From positions 1 to 21,833 of IMG/VR virus record IMGVR_UViG_3300048591_000295: a stretch of DNA of 21,833 bases; one strand, given 5' to 3'. Each line of letters opens with the position of its first letter. Position 1 is the stretch's first letter. Shown here one piece after another: positions 7,317 through 13,042 of this stretch. Both the position numbers and the translations under genes were made by a program. The stretch comes from a virus. The notes under the pieces are model-generated. The model saw only the letters and a program-made list of their open reading frames with translations. It was not told the origin of the DNA and searched no databases.

Positions 7317-7742
7317 TTAGGATGGTTCAGCGTCTAGTAGTGGTCCAGATACGGCAAGTGTTACTGAGAATGTGGCCTTATCACCTGTAGGGAATGTATT
7401 AGCAAAGGTCTCCAGGAATGCCTTTTCAGCGTAGTAAATGATGCTTGAATCTTCATTCTCAACTTTCCACTCGGAAACGGTCGCATCGTTAAACATTTCG
7501 TTCAATCCAGTTACTCCGATTTCGTTAACTCCAGGATCGGTTGAAATGTCTCCCTCAAACGAAATGGAGTTATTCTGAGTAGTTGCAAGCTTTTCAATGG
7601 CCCCTCCGGTACAGTTATTTTGAATCTCAATCGAAGCCCTTGACCTATCGACTGAGATCGAATTGGTACAAACTGCCAATTTCCATTGTCCAAGAACTTT
7701 AACCGATACTCCGAAATTTTCGCCTGTGATAAACGTTGCCAT
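7317..7742 (-). CDS. Major tail tube protein
   Basis: The 141-residue protein starts MATFITGENFGVSVK and is almost wholly beta-strand with Thr, Ser, Asn and Gly, as in major tail proteins of the TP901-1 type. The C-terminal half has KATFSVTLAVSGPLLDAEPS, a typical final tube strand. It lies between a DUF3168-like tail terminator and the G/T chaperones, the conserved siphophage order. It is framed by its own consensus promoter (7765-7796) and a strong tetraloop terminator (7262-7289), so it forms a single-gene transcription unit, as expected for a protein needed in over a hundred copies per virion. The leader is about 20 bases. Identification by order and composition is strong; no searches were made. 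Confidence 0.87.
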   Translation of the reverse strand: MATFITGENFGVSVKVLGQWKLAVCTNSISVDRSRASIEIQNNCTGGAIEKLATTQNNSISFEGDISTDPGVNEIGVTGLNEMFNDATVSEWKVENEDSSIIYYAEKAFLETFANTFPTGDKATFSVTLAVSGPLLDAEPS

Positions 7743-7764
7743 ATTCTCTAGTGGTTTATTGAAT

Positions 7765-7796
7765 CAAAGATAAATCGAATAAATTAACTATCCAAA
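7765..7796 (-). promoter_or_regulatory. Consensus promoter for the tail tube gene
   Basis: On the minus strand TTTG (7796-7793), 20 bases, TATCTTTG (7772-7765). It lies across the 3' end of the tail terminator gene and 22 bases ahead of the ATG at 7742. It should give the tube gene its own high-level transcript. Confidence 0.85.
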
Positions 7797-8212
7797 CCTA
7801 TAGGCCACACCTTATGCGTAAACGTCTTGATAACTCGGTAAATGTAATAGGTGCCCGTCCTTAGCTGTATAGGTGTTGAACTTGATCTAGTCTGCCCAAT
7901 CTGCCATCCCATTGAAGTAATATCTATCTGAGTTCTATTACTTGGATTGATAATAGCCTCAATGTCTTCCGATATGTTAAACGCCTGAGTTGATCCCGTT
8001 TGACTTAGGAACCCCGTCACAATATCCAAAGTAACAGTTACGTCAAATGATTTGCACTTAGAATCAAGTTCCTCAATAGGATCAATTGAAGCAATAATCA
8101 CATAAGGATAGGTCGCCGATTCAGGAATCGCAAAGGCATTGTAAATCGGTATTCCTATTTCAGGATTCAAAGCTTGGAAGTAACCGGATTGGATGGCTAG
8201 GGATATGTCCAT
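7784..8212 (-). CDS. Tail terminator / completion protein, DUF3168-like
   Basis: This 142-residue protein matches the usual size and pattern of DUF3168 tail completion proteins. It has an N-terminal helix (DISLAIQSGYFQAL), YPYVIIASIDPIEE around residues 35-48, a beta strand of the form FDVTVTLDIVT (57-67), an SEDIEAIINP helix (80-90) and a C-terminal strand with YYIYRVIKTFTHKVWP. The family caps the growing tail tube and joins it to the head connector. It sits one gene upstream of the tail tube gene. The proteins that should lie just ahead of it (connector and stopper) are not found in this window. A terminator at 8227-8254 lies immediately upstream, with no clear promoter between, so its expression may depend on read-through. 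Confidence 0.75.
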   Translation of the reverse strand: MDISLAIQSGYFQALNPEIGIPIYNAFAIPESATYPYVIIASIDPIEELDSKCKSFDVTVTLDIVTGFLSQTGSTQAFNISEDIEAIINPSNRTQIDITSMGWQIGQTRSSSTPIQLRTGTYYIYRVIKTFTHKVWPIGLDS

Positions 8213-8226
8213 GAGGTAAAGGTATG

Positions 8227-8254
8227 AAAAAAGCCGTTACGATTTGCAACGGCT
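8227..8254 (-). terminator. Terminator after the 218-residue unknown gene
   Basis: On the minus strand AGCCGTT-(9-base loop)-AACGGCT is followed by six T's. It separates the unknown genes and RNA locus at 8276-9442 from the tail module. Confidence 0.85.
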
Positions 8255-8275
8255 AGTATTGGGTGATTGGCGACT

Positions 8276-8932
8276 TTACTCCTTATTTAGGTATTCTTCT
8301 AGTTTTTCGGCTAGGAATTTACCTACTTTTGATTTATCAATTTCTTCACTCCCTTTAAATGAAAAGCCAAAAAACACATTTCCAGACCAAGTAGAATAAT
8401 CAACTCCAACGTGATCAACCTTAACCCTTTCCTTGACTCGTTTGGCCCATTTGCCTTGACGGTATAATTCTAGGTCGTAGTAAAATAACTGATCATCTTT
8501 TTTTATATAATCCCATTCCTCATTTCCAGATTTACTTAACAAATAGTTTCCATCTACGCTAGGGCTATTAAATTTTTCACCAATCTTAATCTCCCCAAAC
8601 AACTCAAACGCCTTAGCTTTCAGTTGATTGACGTAGGCCTGTTCGGTTGAGGGTTTAATCATTAAGTGATTTACCCAAATCCCATGTTCTTTTGTTTGTA
8701 TAATTTTATAAGAAGTCCCATATCCTAAGAATTGGGAAAAATGAGAATCTAAAACTTTAAATATTTGACCTTTCTTAAAGTTAGCTCCATCTTCAGTTAA
8801 TTCGATAAAATCCCATTCATCCTTGGTATTGATAGCTGAGAAGGTAGGATTAGACAAAACAACCTCGCATTTCATACCCTCCTTTTCCGCTTGCTTCTTT
8901 AGCTTTTCGATACGTTGCTCTAATGTTTTCAT
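8276..8932 (-). CDS. Unknown protein with internal duplication, in the capsid-gene position
   Basis: I do not recognise a family for this 218-residue protein. The N-terminal 20 residues are a charged helix (EQRIEKLKKQAEKEG). Two similar halves can be seen: a helix ending in L-K-x-x-A, then a loop with a proline, then EWDFIEL at 39-45 and EWDYIKK at 139-145, exactly 100 residues apart. The rest is rich in aromatic residues (YYDLELYRQGKW, WSGNVFFGFSF), which suggests a compact alpha/beta fold. It is A+T-rich compared with the tail genes and is followed by its own terminator. Its ATG overlaps the stop of the 62-residue gene upstream. The position, between portal and tail genes, is where capsid genes are usually found, but nothing here resembles an HK97-fold capsid protein or a protease. 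It may be late cargo. Confidence 0.72.
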   Translation of the reverse strand: MKTLEQRIEKLKKQAEKEGMKCEVVLSNPTFSAINTKDEWDFIELTEDGANFKKGQIFKVLDSHFSQFLGYGTSYKIIQTKEHGIWVNHLMIKPSTEQAYVNQLKAKAFELFGEIKIGEKFNSPSVDGNYLLSKSGNEEWDYIKKDDQLFYYDLELYRQGKWAKRVKERVKVDHVGVDYSTWSGNVFFGFSFKGSEEIDKSKVGKFLAEKLEEYLNKE

Positions 8933-9117
8933 AACAAATTCAATTTAGCCTTTCTGAACGCTTCTTGTTCACTGTTTGCAATATCCGTATCGAATATACC
9001 GTTGTAATTGATCCAATAGCCCCAGCCCGTGAAAAGCTTAAATACTCCTATTGATTTGTTTGGGAAAGTACCTTTGTCGTACATTTCAGCCGCCTGTGAT
9101 CCTGTGAATACGTTCAT
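8929..9117 (-). CDS. Small unknown protein after the RNA locus
   Basis: This 62-residue protein begins MNVFTGSQAAEMYDKGTF and contains an aromatic centre (FKLFTGWGYWINYNG) and a charged C-terminal helix. No family is recognised. Its ATG is preceded by AAACTAAAACAGAT, the same A-rich leader seen before several other genes in the window, which supports this start. Its TGA overlaps the ATG of the next gene (ATGA), so the two are co-translated. It follows the tRNA-like gene and the possible pseudoknot, and could be expressed from the RNA-locus promoter at 9447-9478. Confidence 0.65.
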   Translation of the reverse strand: MNVFTGSQAAEMYDKGTFPNKSIGVFKLFTGWGYWINYNGIFDTDIANSEQEAFRKAKLNLL

Positions 9118-9178
9118 ATCTGTTTTAGTTTAAGTTCTGAAAAGTTGCCCGTCTTTCCGAGCTGTCATATGGGGTAAG
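9118..9178 (-). other. Leader of the small gene at 9117; no further structure seen
   Basis: This part of the 379-base gene-free stretch (9118-9496) holds the A-rich leader just ahead of the ATG. The best -7 candidate, CAACTTTT, is a poor match. I see no ORF or strong hairpin in it. Confidence 0.4.
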
Positions 9179-9252
9179 GTCTCCATTTATTTCCTGTCAG
9201 GGGAGACTCCACGACAGACAGGCCAGATGTTTGCAGTTACCCATAAGCAAAC
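9179..9252 (-). ncRNA. Structured RNA: hairpin plus possible H-type pseudoknot
   Basis: Read on the minus strand, GTTTGC (9252-9247) pairs with GCAAAC (9234-9229) around a 12-base loop. It is followed by four 6-base segments in the order a, b, a', b': CCTGTC (9222-9217), GTCTCC (9207-9202), GACAGG (9198-9193), GGAGAC (9184-9179). The interleaved pairing a-a' and b-b' defines an H-type pseudoknot with loops of 9, 3 and 8 bases. The last loop is AAATAAAT; an A-rich third loop lying in the minor groove of stem 1 is common in known pseudoknots. It ends 61 bases before the ATG of the 62-residue gene. It may be a 5' regulatory element or part of a larger RNA with the adjacent tRNA. No known riboswitch class is recognised. 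Confidence 0.45.
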
Positions 9253-9259
9253 CAACGAG

Positions 9260-9331
9260 TAAGGGATTGGGACTCGAACCCAAATGTGCCAGATTTGCCG
9301 TCTGGAGCGTTCCATTTCCGCCATTCCCTTA
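9260..9331 (-). tRNA. tRNA-like gene, anticodon read as GCA (Cys), atypical
   Basis: The minus strand folds as a tRNA. TAAGGGA pairs perfectly with TCCCTTA for the acceptor, the D arm has GCG/CGC with GG in the loop, and the anticodon arm is CCAGA-CGGCAAA-TCTGG. A 5-base variable region follows, then the T arm TTGGG-TTCGAGT-CCCAA with a fully canonical T loop. Read by position the anticodon is GCA, for cysteine. Two features are unusual: base 33 is G instead of the near-universal U, and there are three bases rather than two between acceptor and D stem in this fold. The alternative acceptor register restores U8 but breaks pairing. CCA is not encoded. It may be a functional phage tRNA with altered decoding, a tRNA mimic or a decaying copy. 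It lies 4 bases after the nested-stem RNA, in the same transcript. Confidence 0.7.
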
Positions 9332-9335
9332 ATTT

Positions 9336-9442
9336 GTCGGGTTAAACAGGGTTCAATACCTGCTACTCTTAATTAGCCATAGATTGAGTACGGTAGGATA
9401 CAGGGCTACCTTTACCTGCCTTTAATCAGCCATTAACCCGAC
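9336..9442 (-). ncRNA. Candidate multi-branched RNA closed by a 10-bp helix
   Basis: A 107-base segment is closed by GTCGGGTTAA and TTAACCCGAC, a perfect 10-bp helix. Inside, read on the minus strand, are three hairpins in a row: GGTAG/CTACC (9-base loop), TACTC/GAGTA (17-base loop) and CAGG/CCTG (8-base loop). About 22 unpaired bases follow the first outer strand. No ORF covers the segment. The predicted transcription start of the promoter at 9447-9478 falls at or within a few bases of the first base of the outer helix, so the RNA would begin with its own closing stem. It is followed by the tRNA-like gene. I do not recognise the fold as a known class; the hairpins on their own are short, and the case rests on their nesting in a perfect outer helix. 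Confidence 0.55.
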
Positions 9443-9446
9443 TCAA

Positions 9447-9478
9447 CAAACCTAAACAAATACTAATTAACAAACAAA
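9447..9478 (-). promoter_or_regulatory. Consensus promoter for the RNA/tRNA locus
   Basis: On the minus strand TTTG (9478-9475), 20 bases, TAGGTTTG (9454-9447) fits the Bacteroidota consensus fully. A second TTTG lies 4 bases closer (9474-9471). It starts just after the portal gene and points into the 9336-9442 RNA, the tRNA-like gene and the small genes beyond. Confidence 0.8.
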
Positions 9479-9496
9479 CAAAAGCCCGAATTTATT

Positions 9497-10864
9497 TTAC
9501 TCGGTTGGCTCCATATCCAACTCACTCAACCCTAAATCCGATAGCCTAATATACCCTGAAGGAATAAGAACCTCATCCGGATTGACCTCTACTCCATAAC
9601 CCAAAGCCTGTCTAATCTCGGTCTGGCTGAATACCCCTGCCTGTCGCATCCAAGCTACCAATTCCTTTTTGTCCGCTTCGAGTTCAGGATAAACATCGGT
9701 ATCTGACATATATACAAGCGAGTCATCGCCATACCATTCCCGAAGCTTCATAGTCCGAATGTCATCAGACTTTCTCAAAAGAGGGATAACGCAATTGGTA
9801 ATTACCCTTACATCACCTGAATCTGAGTTAGCAAGCGTTCCATCGGGTTGAAGCAACTGACTAGGATAGCCGTAAATGTTAGCTATCTGCCGTTCCAAGT
9901 CCTTATTAAACTCCAAGATTTGAAGATCGACAGGGCTAAGACCTATCTGAACCCATTTAACATCGGCCGGAGTAATAATGATCGATCCTGCTTTATGCGC
10001 TCCCGTATGGTTCTGAACAAAGTCATCATTGATGGCTACCGCTTGCTCTGGAGTCAATTCAGTTCCCGCTACTGAACCGCTTGGGTTATTGCCTGAAATG
10101 ATACCAGCAGGGCCCATATTGGCAAATAGATTGCCTTGGGCTAAGTCAGCATATCTCTTTTGGCTAATCTGATTCCTAGCCGAACCTAAAGGGCTGAATC
10201 CCCAGAAGCTATTCTCATATCCCTGATCTTCACCTACCGGATTGAAGTACTTGAAATGGGTAATATTAGCCTTTGGAATAGTCTTATTATAAGCATAGGT
10301 AATCGCATAGCCTTCAATTGGATCTCTCCTATTACCTGACATCACAGGCTTGACGCATGGACTAGGTACTGACCATAATTCTACAGGTTGCTTCGCCCGT
10401 TCGCCTGAACCGGGACTTGCAGCGTATTCAATAGCGTTCCCCGTAATAAGGCAATAAGCGAAACTAGCCTCCCTTAATTCCCTACCTGACATGATAGGGT
10501 TAGGCCGATCCATCAATTCTAAGAACGGGTGATTATCTATTTGCTCGAATGCCTTGACCCGTAACTGCGCTAATTCAAATGCCTGAGCCTTGGACTTTAG
10601 ATATTTGACTTGAGAAAAGTATTTAGCTGCTGCCCTCTTATCTTTGATCCGCATTACCTGAGGCGTGGCATCTGCAGCCTTTTCAGCTATTCTAGAAACT
10701 AGGCTTTGAACTATCGGAATTGATTTAAAGGCTTTGGTGACGAAGATCGAGTCTAAATTGTCAAACGGGACGAATATTCCGTTTACAAAAGTCCAAGAAA
10801 GTCCCACTGGCACCCCTAACTCTTTTTTCTTTGTGCTGGAAGAAAAGGCTTTAAATAGCTTCAT
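9497..10864 (-). CDS. Portal protein, HK97 family
   Basis: The 455-residue protein has the length and motifs of HK97-type portals. It has the N-terminal region KSIPIVQSLVSRIAEKAA (about 47-64), NHPFLELMDRPNPIMSGREL (about 110-130), a segment AYCLITGNAIEYA, and a C-terminal wing with NKDLERQIANIYGYPSQLL followed by a helix rich in charged residues and EIRQALGYG. Twelve copies form the channel through which the terminase packages DNA and to which the tail attaches. It follows the terminase genes on the same strand, the usual order, but a plus-strand gene lies between them. Directly after it one expects prohead protease and major capsid protein, yet the next 379 bases have no gene. The start ATG at 10864 (MKLFKAFSSS) has no closer competitor. 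Confidence 0.92.
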   Translation of the reverse strand: MKLFKAFSSSTKKKELGVPVGLSWTFVNGIFVPFDNLDSIFVTKAFKSIPIVQSLVSRIAEKAADATPQVMRIKDKRAAAKYFSQVKYLKSKAQAFELAQLRVKAFEQIDNHPFLELMDRPNPIMSGRELREASFAYCLITGNAIEYAASPGSGERAKQPVELWSVPSPCVKPVMSGNRRDPIEGYAITYAYNKTIPKANITHFKYFNPVGEDQGYENSFWGFSPLGSARNQISQKRYADLAQGNLFANMGPAGIISGNNPSGSVAGTELTPEQAVAINDDFVQNHTGAHKAGSIIITPADVKWVQIGLSPVDLQILEFNKDLERQIANIYGYPSQLLQPDGTLANSDSGDVRVITNCVIPLLRKSDDIRTMKLREWYGDDSLVYMSDTDVYPELEADKKELVAWMRQAGVFSQTEIRQALGYGVEVNPDEVLIPSGYIRLSDLGLSELDMEPTE

Positions 10865-10885
10865 GGCTTAAAAATATGAAAATAT

Positions 10886-10894
10886 TTCCAAATT
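10886..10894. promoter_or_regulatory. Half-site of the palindromic operator
   Basis: TTCCAAATT matches the left nine bases of the TTCCAAATTTGGAA palindrome found at 12977-12990 and 13831-13844. It lies in the divergent interval between the portal gene and the plus-strand gene at 10961. The right half is not conserved, so binding here is uncertain. Confidence 0.35.
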
Positions 10895-10907
10895 ATTTTG
10901 CCTATCG

Positions 10908-10939
10908 CTTGCATAGTAATTAAATAGGTTGCATATTTA
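10908..10939 (+). promoter_or_regulatory. Weak promoter for the 68-residue gene
   Basis: CTTG (10908-10911), 20 bases, CATATTTA (10932-10939). It departs from consensus, but lies in line with ATTTACATAA, which also occurs at the early promoter near 13869, and is followed by the shared leader AAACAAACAAAGAC and ATG. Confidence 0.5.
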
Positions 10940-10960
10940 CATAACGAAACAAACAAAGAC

Positions 10961-11167
10961 ATGGAAACTTTAACTTTGAACCAAGCATCATCAATCAGCC
11001 ACATTTCTCCTGAATTTTCACACATTAATCCATTTAACGGATTGGCGGTTTACAAAATTTACACCCCTGACCATACAGACGAAGGAAAGTTTTTTTGCAA
11101 CCAGCATATGGTTTACATATTAGATATTAAAACTAAGATGCAAAATGGAAAATATGAGTTAATCTAA
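10961..11167 (+). CDS. Small unknown protein inserted between portal and terminase genes
   Basis: This 68-residue protein (METLTLNQASSISHISPEF...) is encoded against the direction of the late genes. It has no recognised family; it contains a Cys-x-x-His pair (FFCNQHMVY) near residues 46-51 and Tyr-rich strands, but not enough ligands for a clear zinc site. The start is supported by the A-rich leader AAACAAACAAAGAC. It has its own promoter and a strong terminator, so it is an independent unit and likely a moron or early gene. It shares the regulatory half-site TTCCAAATT with the early promoters, which suggests it is expressed with the early genes. Confidence 0.7.
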   Translation: METLTLNQASSISHISPEFSHINPFNGLAVYKIYTPDHTDEGKFFCNQHMVYILDIKTKMQNGKYELI

Positions 11168-11173
11168 GAATAT

Positions 11174-11195
11174 GGGCTTAAAAGCCCTTTTTTTT
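11174..11195 (+). terminator. Terminator after the 68-residue gene
   Basis: GGGCTT-(AA)-AAGCCC followed by eight T's. It lies between two convergent genes and ends at the stop of the large terminase gene. Confidence 0.85.
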
Positions 11196-12520
11196 CACCT
11201 AATTATTTTCCCATTAACCAAAACAAAGGATTGAGGCTTGTATTCGATCTCAAAATACATACGCATCATTAAAGCATCTGCAAAGTCAGGGGAACGGCCT
11301 AATATTTCCTTGACTTTCTCTTTTGGTAATACTGACAGTTTTCCGTCTTGATCTACTTTATCTCGTTTAACCTGCTCCAATTCCTCTATTATCTTTTCAG
11401 ATATGGATGCAAAAGGTTTGCTAATGAATATCTCAGCATTGTTAACCTTTTCAGCTAAATGGAAGTAGCATTGACTTTTTAAGTTCCTGTATTGAACCTC
11501 TTTACGTTCCTCTGGTAATGCTTTAGAACCGTTTATGAATCCTTTGCATTTGAGCATATCTACAACGCCACCGCCTACACCGTCCTCATCTGCTATCACT
11601 TGAGACATCGGTATTTGGTACAAGTTAGCCAAACGCCTAATTTCTGATGCTGTTTCAGGTATTGAGCTGACATCAAGTGTCACAATCTCCAATAGCTTCA
11701 ATCCATCCCAAACGCAAATCACTCCCTTATCAGAACCGAAACGAGCAATATCTGCGCTAATGTACTTTTTACCGCCTTGTACGTGTTCGTTACTCCAAAG
11801 GTCAATAATTGAATCGTATTCGATCAATTTAGCTGGATCGTCGTCATATTCCCAGTTACCGTAATAAAGCCTTTGTTTACTTACCTCATCTAATCCCAAA
11901 AGAGACTGCAAATAGGATTTGGGTAAATGTGGGTTATCCGTTGGTAACGCCTGAACAAAGGCACGATCTTTTCTAAGTTCCTTATCTCTCCAAGGCTTAA
12001 AAAATTCCTTATAAACCCATTTTTTGGTAGGATTACAACTTCCAAGAATCTTTGGGATTAATCCAAATTCATTTAGCTGGTATCGAATACGAGATTTAAC
12101 TATTTGCCAAGCCTTGTAAACGATCTGAGAAACTTCATCGACAAAGGCTCCGGTAATCTCTAAGGATCCAAGGGAATCAAATTCAGGATCGGAAGGGTAC
12201 AAAAACAAGTCTTTGAGAATTATCTCTGAACCGTTCTTCCAATAGATAACCCCTTTCTGATCGTTGTATTTATACTGATCTGAAATACCAAGTTTAGAAC
12301 TAAGTTGAAAGAAAGTATTTAAGGTGGTTTCCTTTAAAGTTTTGAGTTTAGCCCTACCCATTAGCCATCTAGTACCAGGATAAGTTTGGCATTGCTCAAT
12401 TAACCAAAGGCATCCTAAAGCTGATTTTCCACCCCCAGCGGCACCTCCGTAAATTACCTCCTCGGTAATTGAATCTTTGAGAAAGTAAACCGCATGCTCT
12501 TGTTTAAGAATCAGATTCAT
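11195..12520 (-). CDS. terL: Terminase large subunit (DNA packaging ATPase-nuclease)
   Basis: The 441-residue protein has both domains of a phage large terminase. The ATPase part shows Walker A GGAAGGGKS (residues 25-33), Walker B GAFVDE (124-129) and a coupling motif SCNPTKKW (161-168). The RNase H-like nuclease part has acidic residues Asp257 (ISADIARFG), Asp311 (VIADEDGVGGG) and Asp412/Asp415 (SPDFADALMM). It cuts concatemeric DNA and pumps it into the prohead through the portal. Its ATG overlaps the end of the small terminase gene by 17 bases. The sequence supports an intact enzyme. The GVGGG and FADALMM motifs are those of the Terminase_6C-type nuclease family found with HK97-like portals, though I cannot assign the packaging strategy from sequence alone. 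Confidence 0.95.
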   Translation of the reverse strand: MNLILKQEHAVYFLKDSITEEVIYGGAAGGGKSALGCLWLIEQCQTYPGTRWLMGRAKLKTLKETTLNTFFQLSSKLGISDQYKYNDQKGVIYWKNGSEIILKDLFLYPSDPEFDSLGSLEITGAFVDEVSQIVYKAWQIVKSRIRYQLNEFGLIPKILGSCNPTKKWVYKEFFKPWRDKELRKDRAFVQALPTDNPHLPKSYLQSLLGLDEVSKQRLYYGNWEYDDDPAKLIEYDSIIDLWSNEHVQGGKKYISADIARFGSDKGVICVWDGLKLLEIVTLDVSSIPETASEIRRLANLYQIPMSQVIADEDGVGGGVVDMLKCKGFINGSKALPEERKEVQYRNLKSQCYFHLAEKVNNAEIFISKPFASISEKIIEELEQVKRDKVDQDGKLSVLPKEKVKEILGRSPDFADALMMRMYFEIEYKPQSFVLVNGKIIR

Positions 12521-12938
12521 CTGGCTTCTTTCCTGAACCTAGTGAAATGATATTTGTAATTTCCCCTGAATGCCTATTGTCCAATTCTAATCTGTCTCCG
12601 TATTTCTTTGGAAGTAATTTTGATAACTCCCATTTCTTAGCATCTATTTTAAGCCTCTGAAGGTTTACCCATGCAGGGTCAATTTTACCAGTTTCAGGAT
12701 CCCTTTGAGGTTCCTCTGAGTAATCCTGCTCAATAGATTCAAATTTAGCATCAATACCTATTTCTTTCGCGCGCGTGTATTTGTCGATTTTTAATGAATC
12801 TTGATTAAGCCAATCATCAAAAGTATCTCGACAAGGCATTCCCTTTTCCTTGAGAATTGAAGATACAGACCTTCCTTTTCTTATCTCAGAAAGGATTTTG
12901 TTAAACTTTTCTTCTATTTCTTCAGGTCTGTAGCCCAT
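12504..12938 (-). CDS. terS: Terminase small subunit
   Basis: This 144-residue protein precedes the large terminase and overlaps it. The N-terminal part has a helix-turn-helix-like stretch (EIRKGRSVSSILKEKGMPC, then FDDWL), the DNA-recognition domain of small terminases. The centre has the conserved run LQRLKIDAKKWELSKLLPKK (about 93-112), followed by YGDRLELD, well known from Terminase_5-like small subunits. It binds the packaging site and regulates the ATPase. The ATG at 12938 is the first codon of the late operon and lies only 4 bases after a TATCTTTG box, so the message may be nearly leaderless. It diverges from the early operon across a 104-base region that contains a palindromic operator. 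Confidence 0.88.
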   Translation of the reverse strand: MGYRPEEIEEKFNKILSEIRKGRSVSSILKEKGMPCRDTFDDWLNQDSLKIDKYTRAKEIGIDAKFESIEQDYSEEPQRDPETGKIDPAWVNLQRLKIDAKKWELSKLLPKKYGDRLELDNRHSGEITNIISLGSGKKPDESDS

Positions 12939-12942
12939 ACGC

Positions 12943-12950
12943 CAAAGATA
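12943..12950 (-). promoter_or_regulatory. Possible -7 box of the late promoter
   Basis: TATCTTTG on the minus strand fits TAnnTTTG exactly and lies 4 bases before the terS ATG. There is no TTTG at the expected -33 distance, so an activator may be needed. A second possible box, TATTTTTTG at 12960-12952, lies about 20 bases from the TTTG in the palindrome on this strand and would give a normal leader. Confidence 0.5.
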
Positions 12951-12975
12951 CCAAAAAATATTTTAAAAATATTCA

Positions 12976-12991
12976 CTTCCAAATTTGGAAG
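12976..12991. promoter_or_regulatory. Palindromic operator CTTCCAAATTTGGAAG
   Basis: A perfect 16-bp palindrome lies between the divergent late and early genes. Its right half supplies the TTTG -33 box of the early promoter, and by symmetry it places a TTTG on the late strand. A dimeric regulator bound here would block the early promoter. The 14-bp core recurs at 13831-13844. Confidence 0.75.
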
Positions 12992-13015
12992 TAATACAGG
13001 AATCATTTACCTTTG
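12984..13015 (+). promoter_or_regulatory. Early promoter 1
   Basis: TTTG (12984-12987), 20 bases, TACCTTTG (13008-13015), an exact consensus. It is followed by the leader AATAAACAAACAGAAATT and ATG at 13043. Confidence 0.88.
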
Positions 13016-13042
13016 AATCATACTAATAAACAAACAGAAATT

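Noticed and set aside
9336-9442. A second or circularly permuted tRNA in the nested-stem RNA
   Set aside because: GGGTTCAATACC on the plus strand resembles a T arm, but the stem has only 4 bp in a workable register and no matching acceptor or anticodon arm could be placed.
9118-9496. Group I intron or attachment site in the gene-free stretch
   Set aside because: No conserved intron core was found, the flanking genes are not split halves of one protein, and there is no integrase or direct repeat to support an attachment site.
13013-13042. TTG start extending the first early protein by 10 residues
   Set aside because: The TTG is part of the -7 promoter box and lies before the expected transcription start.
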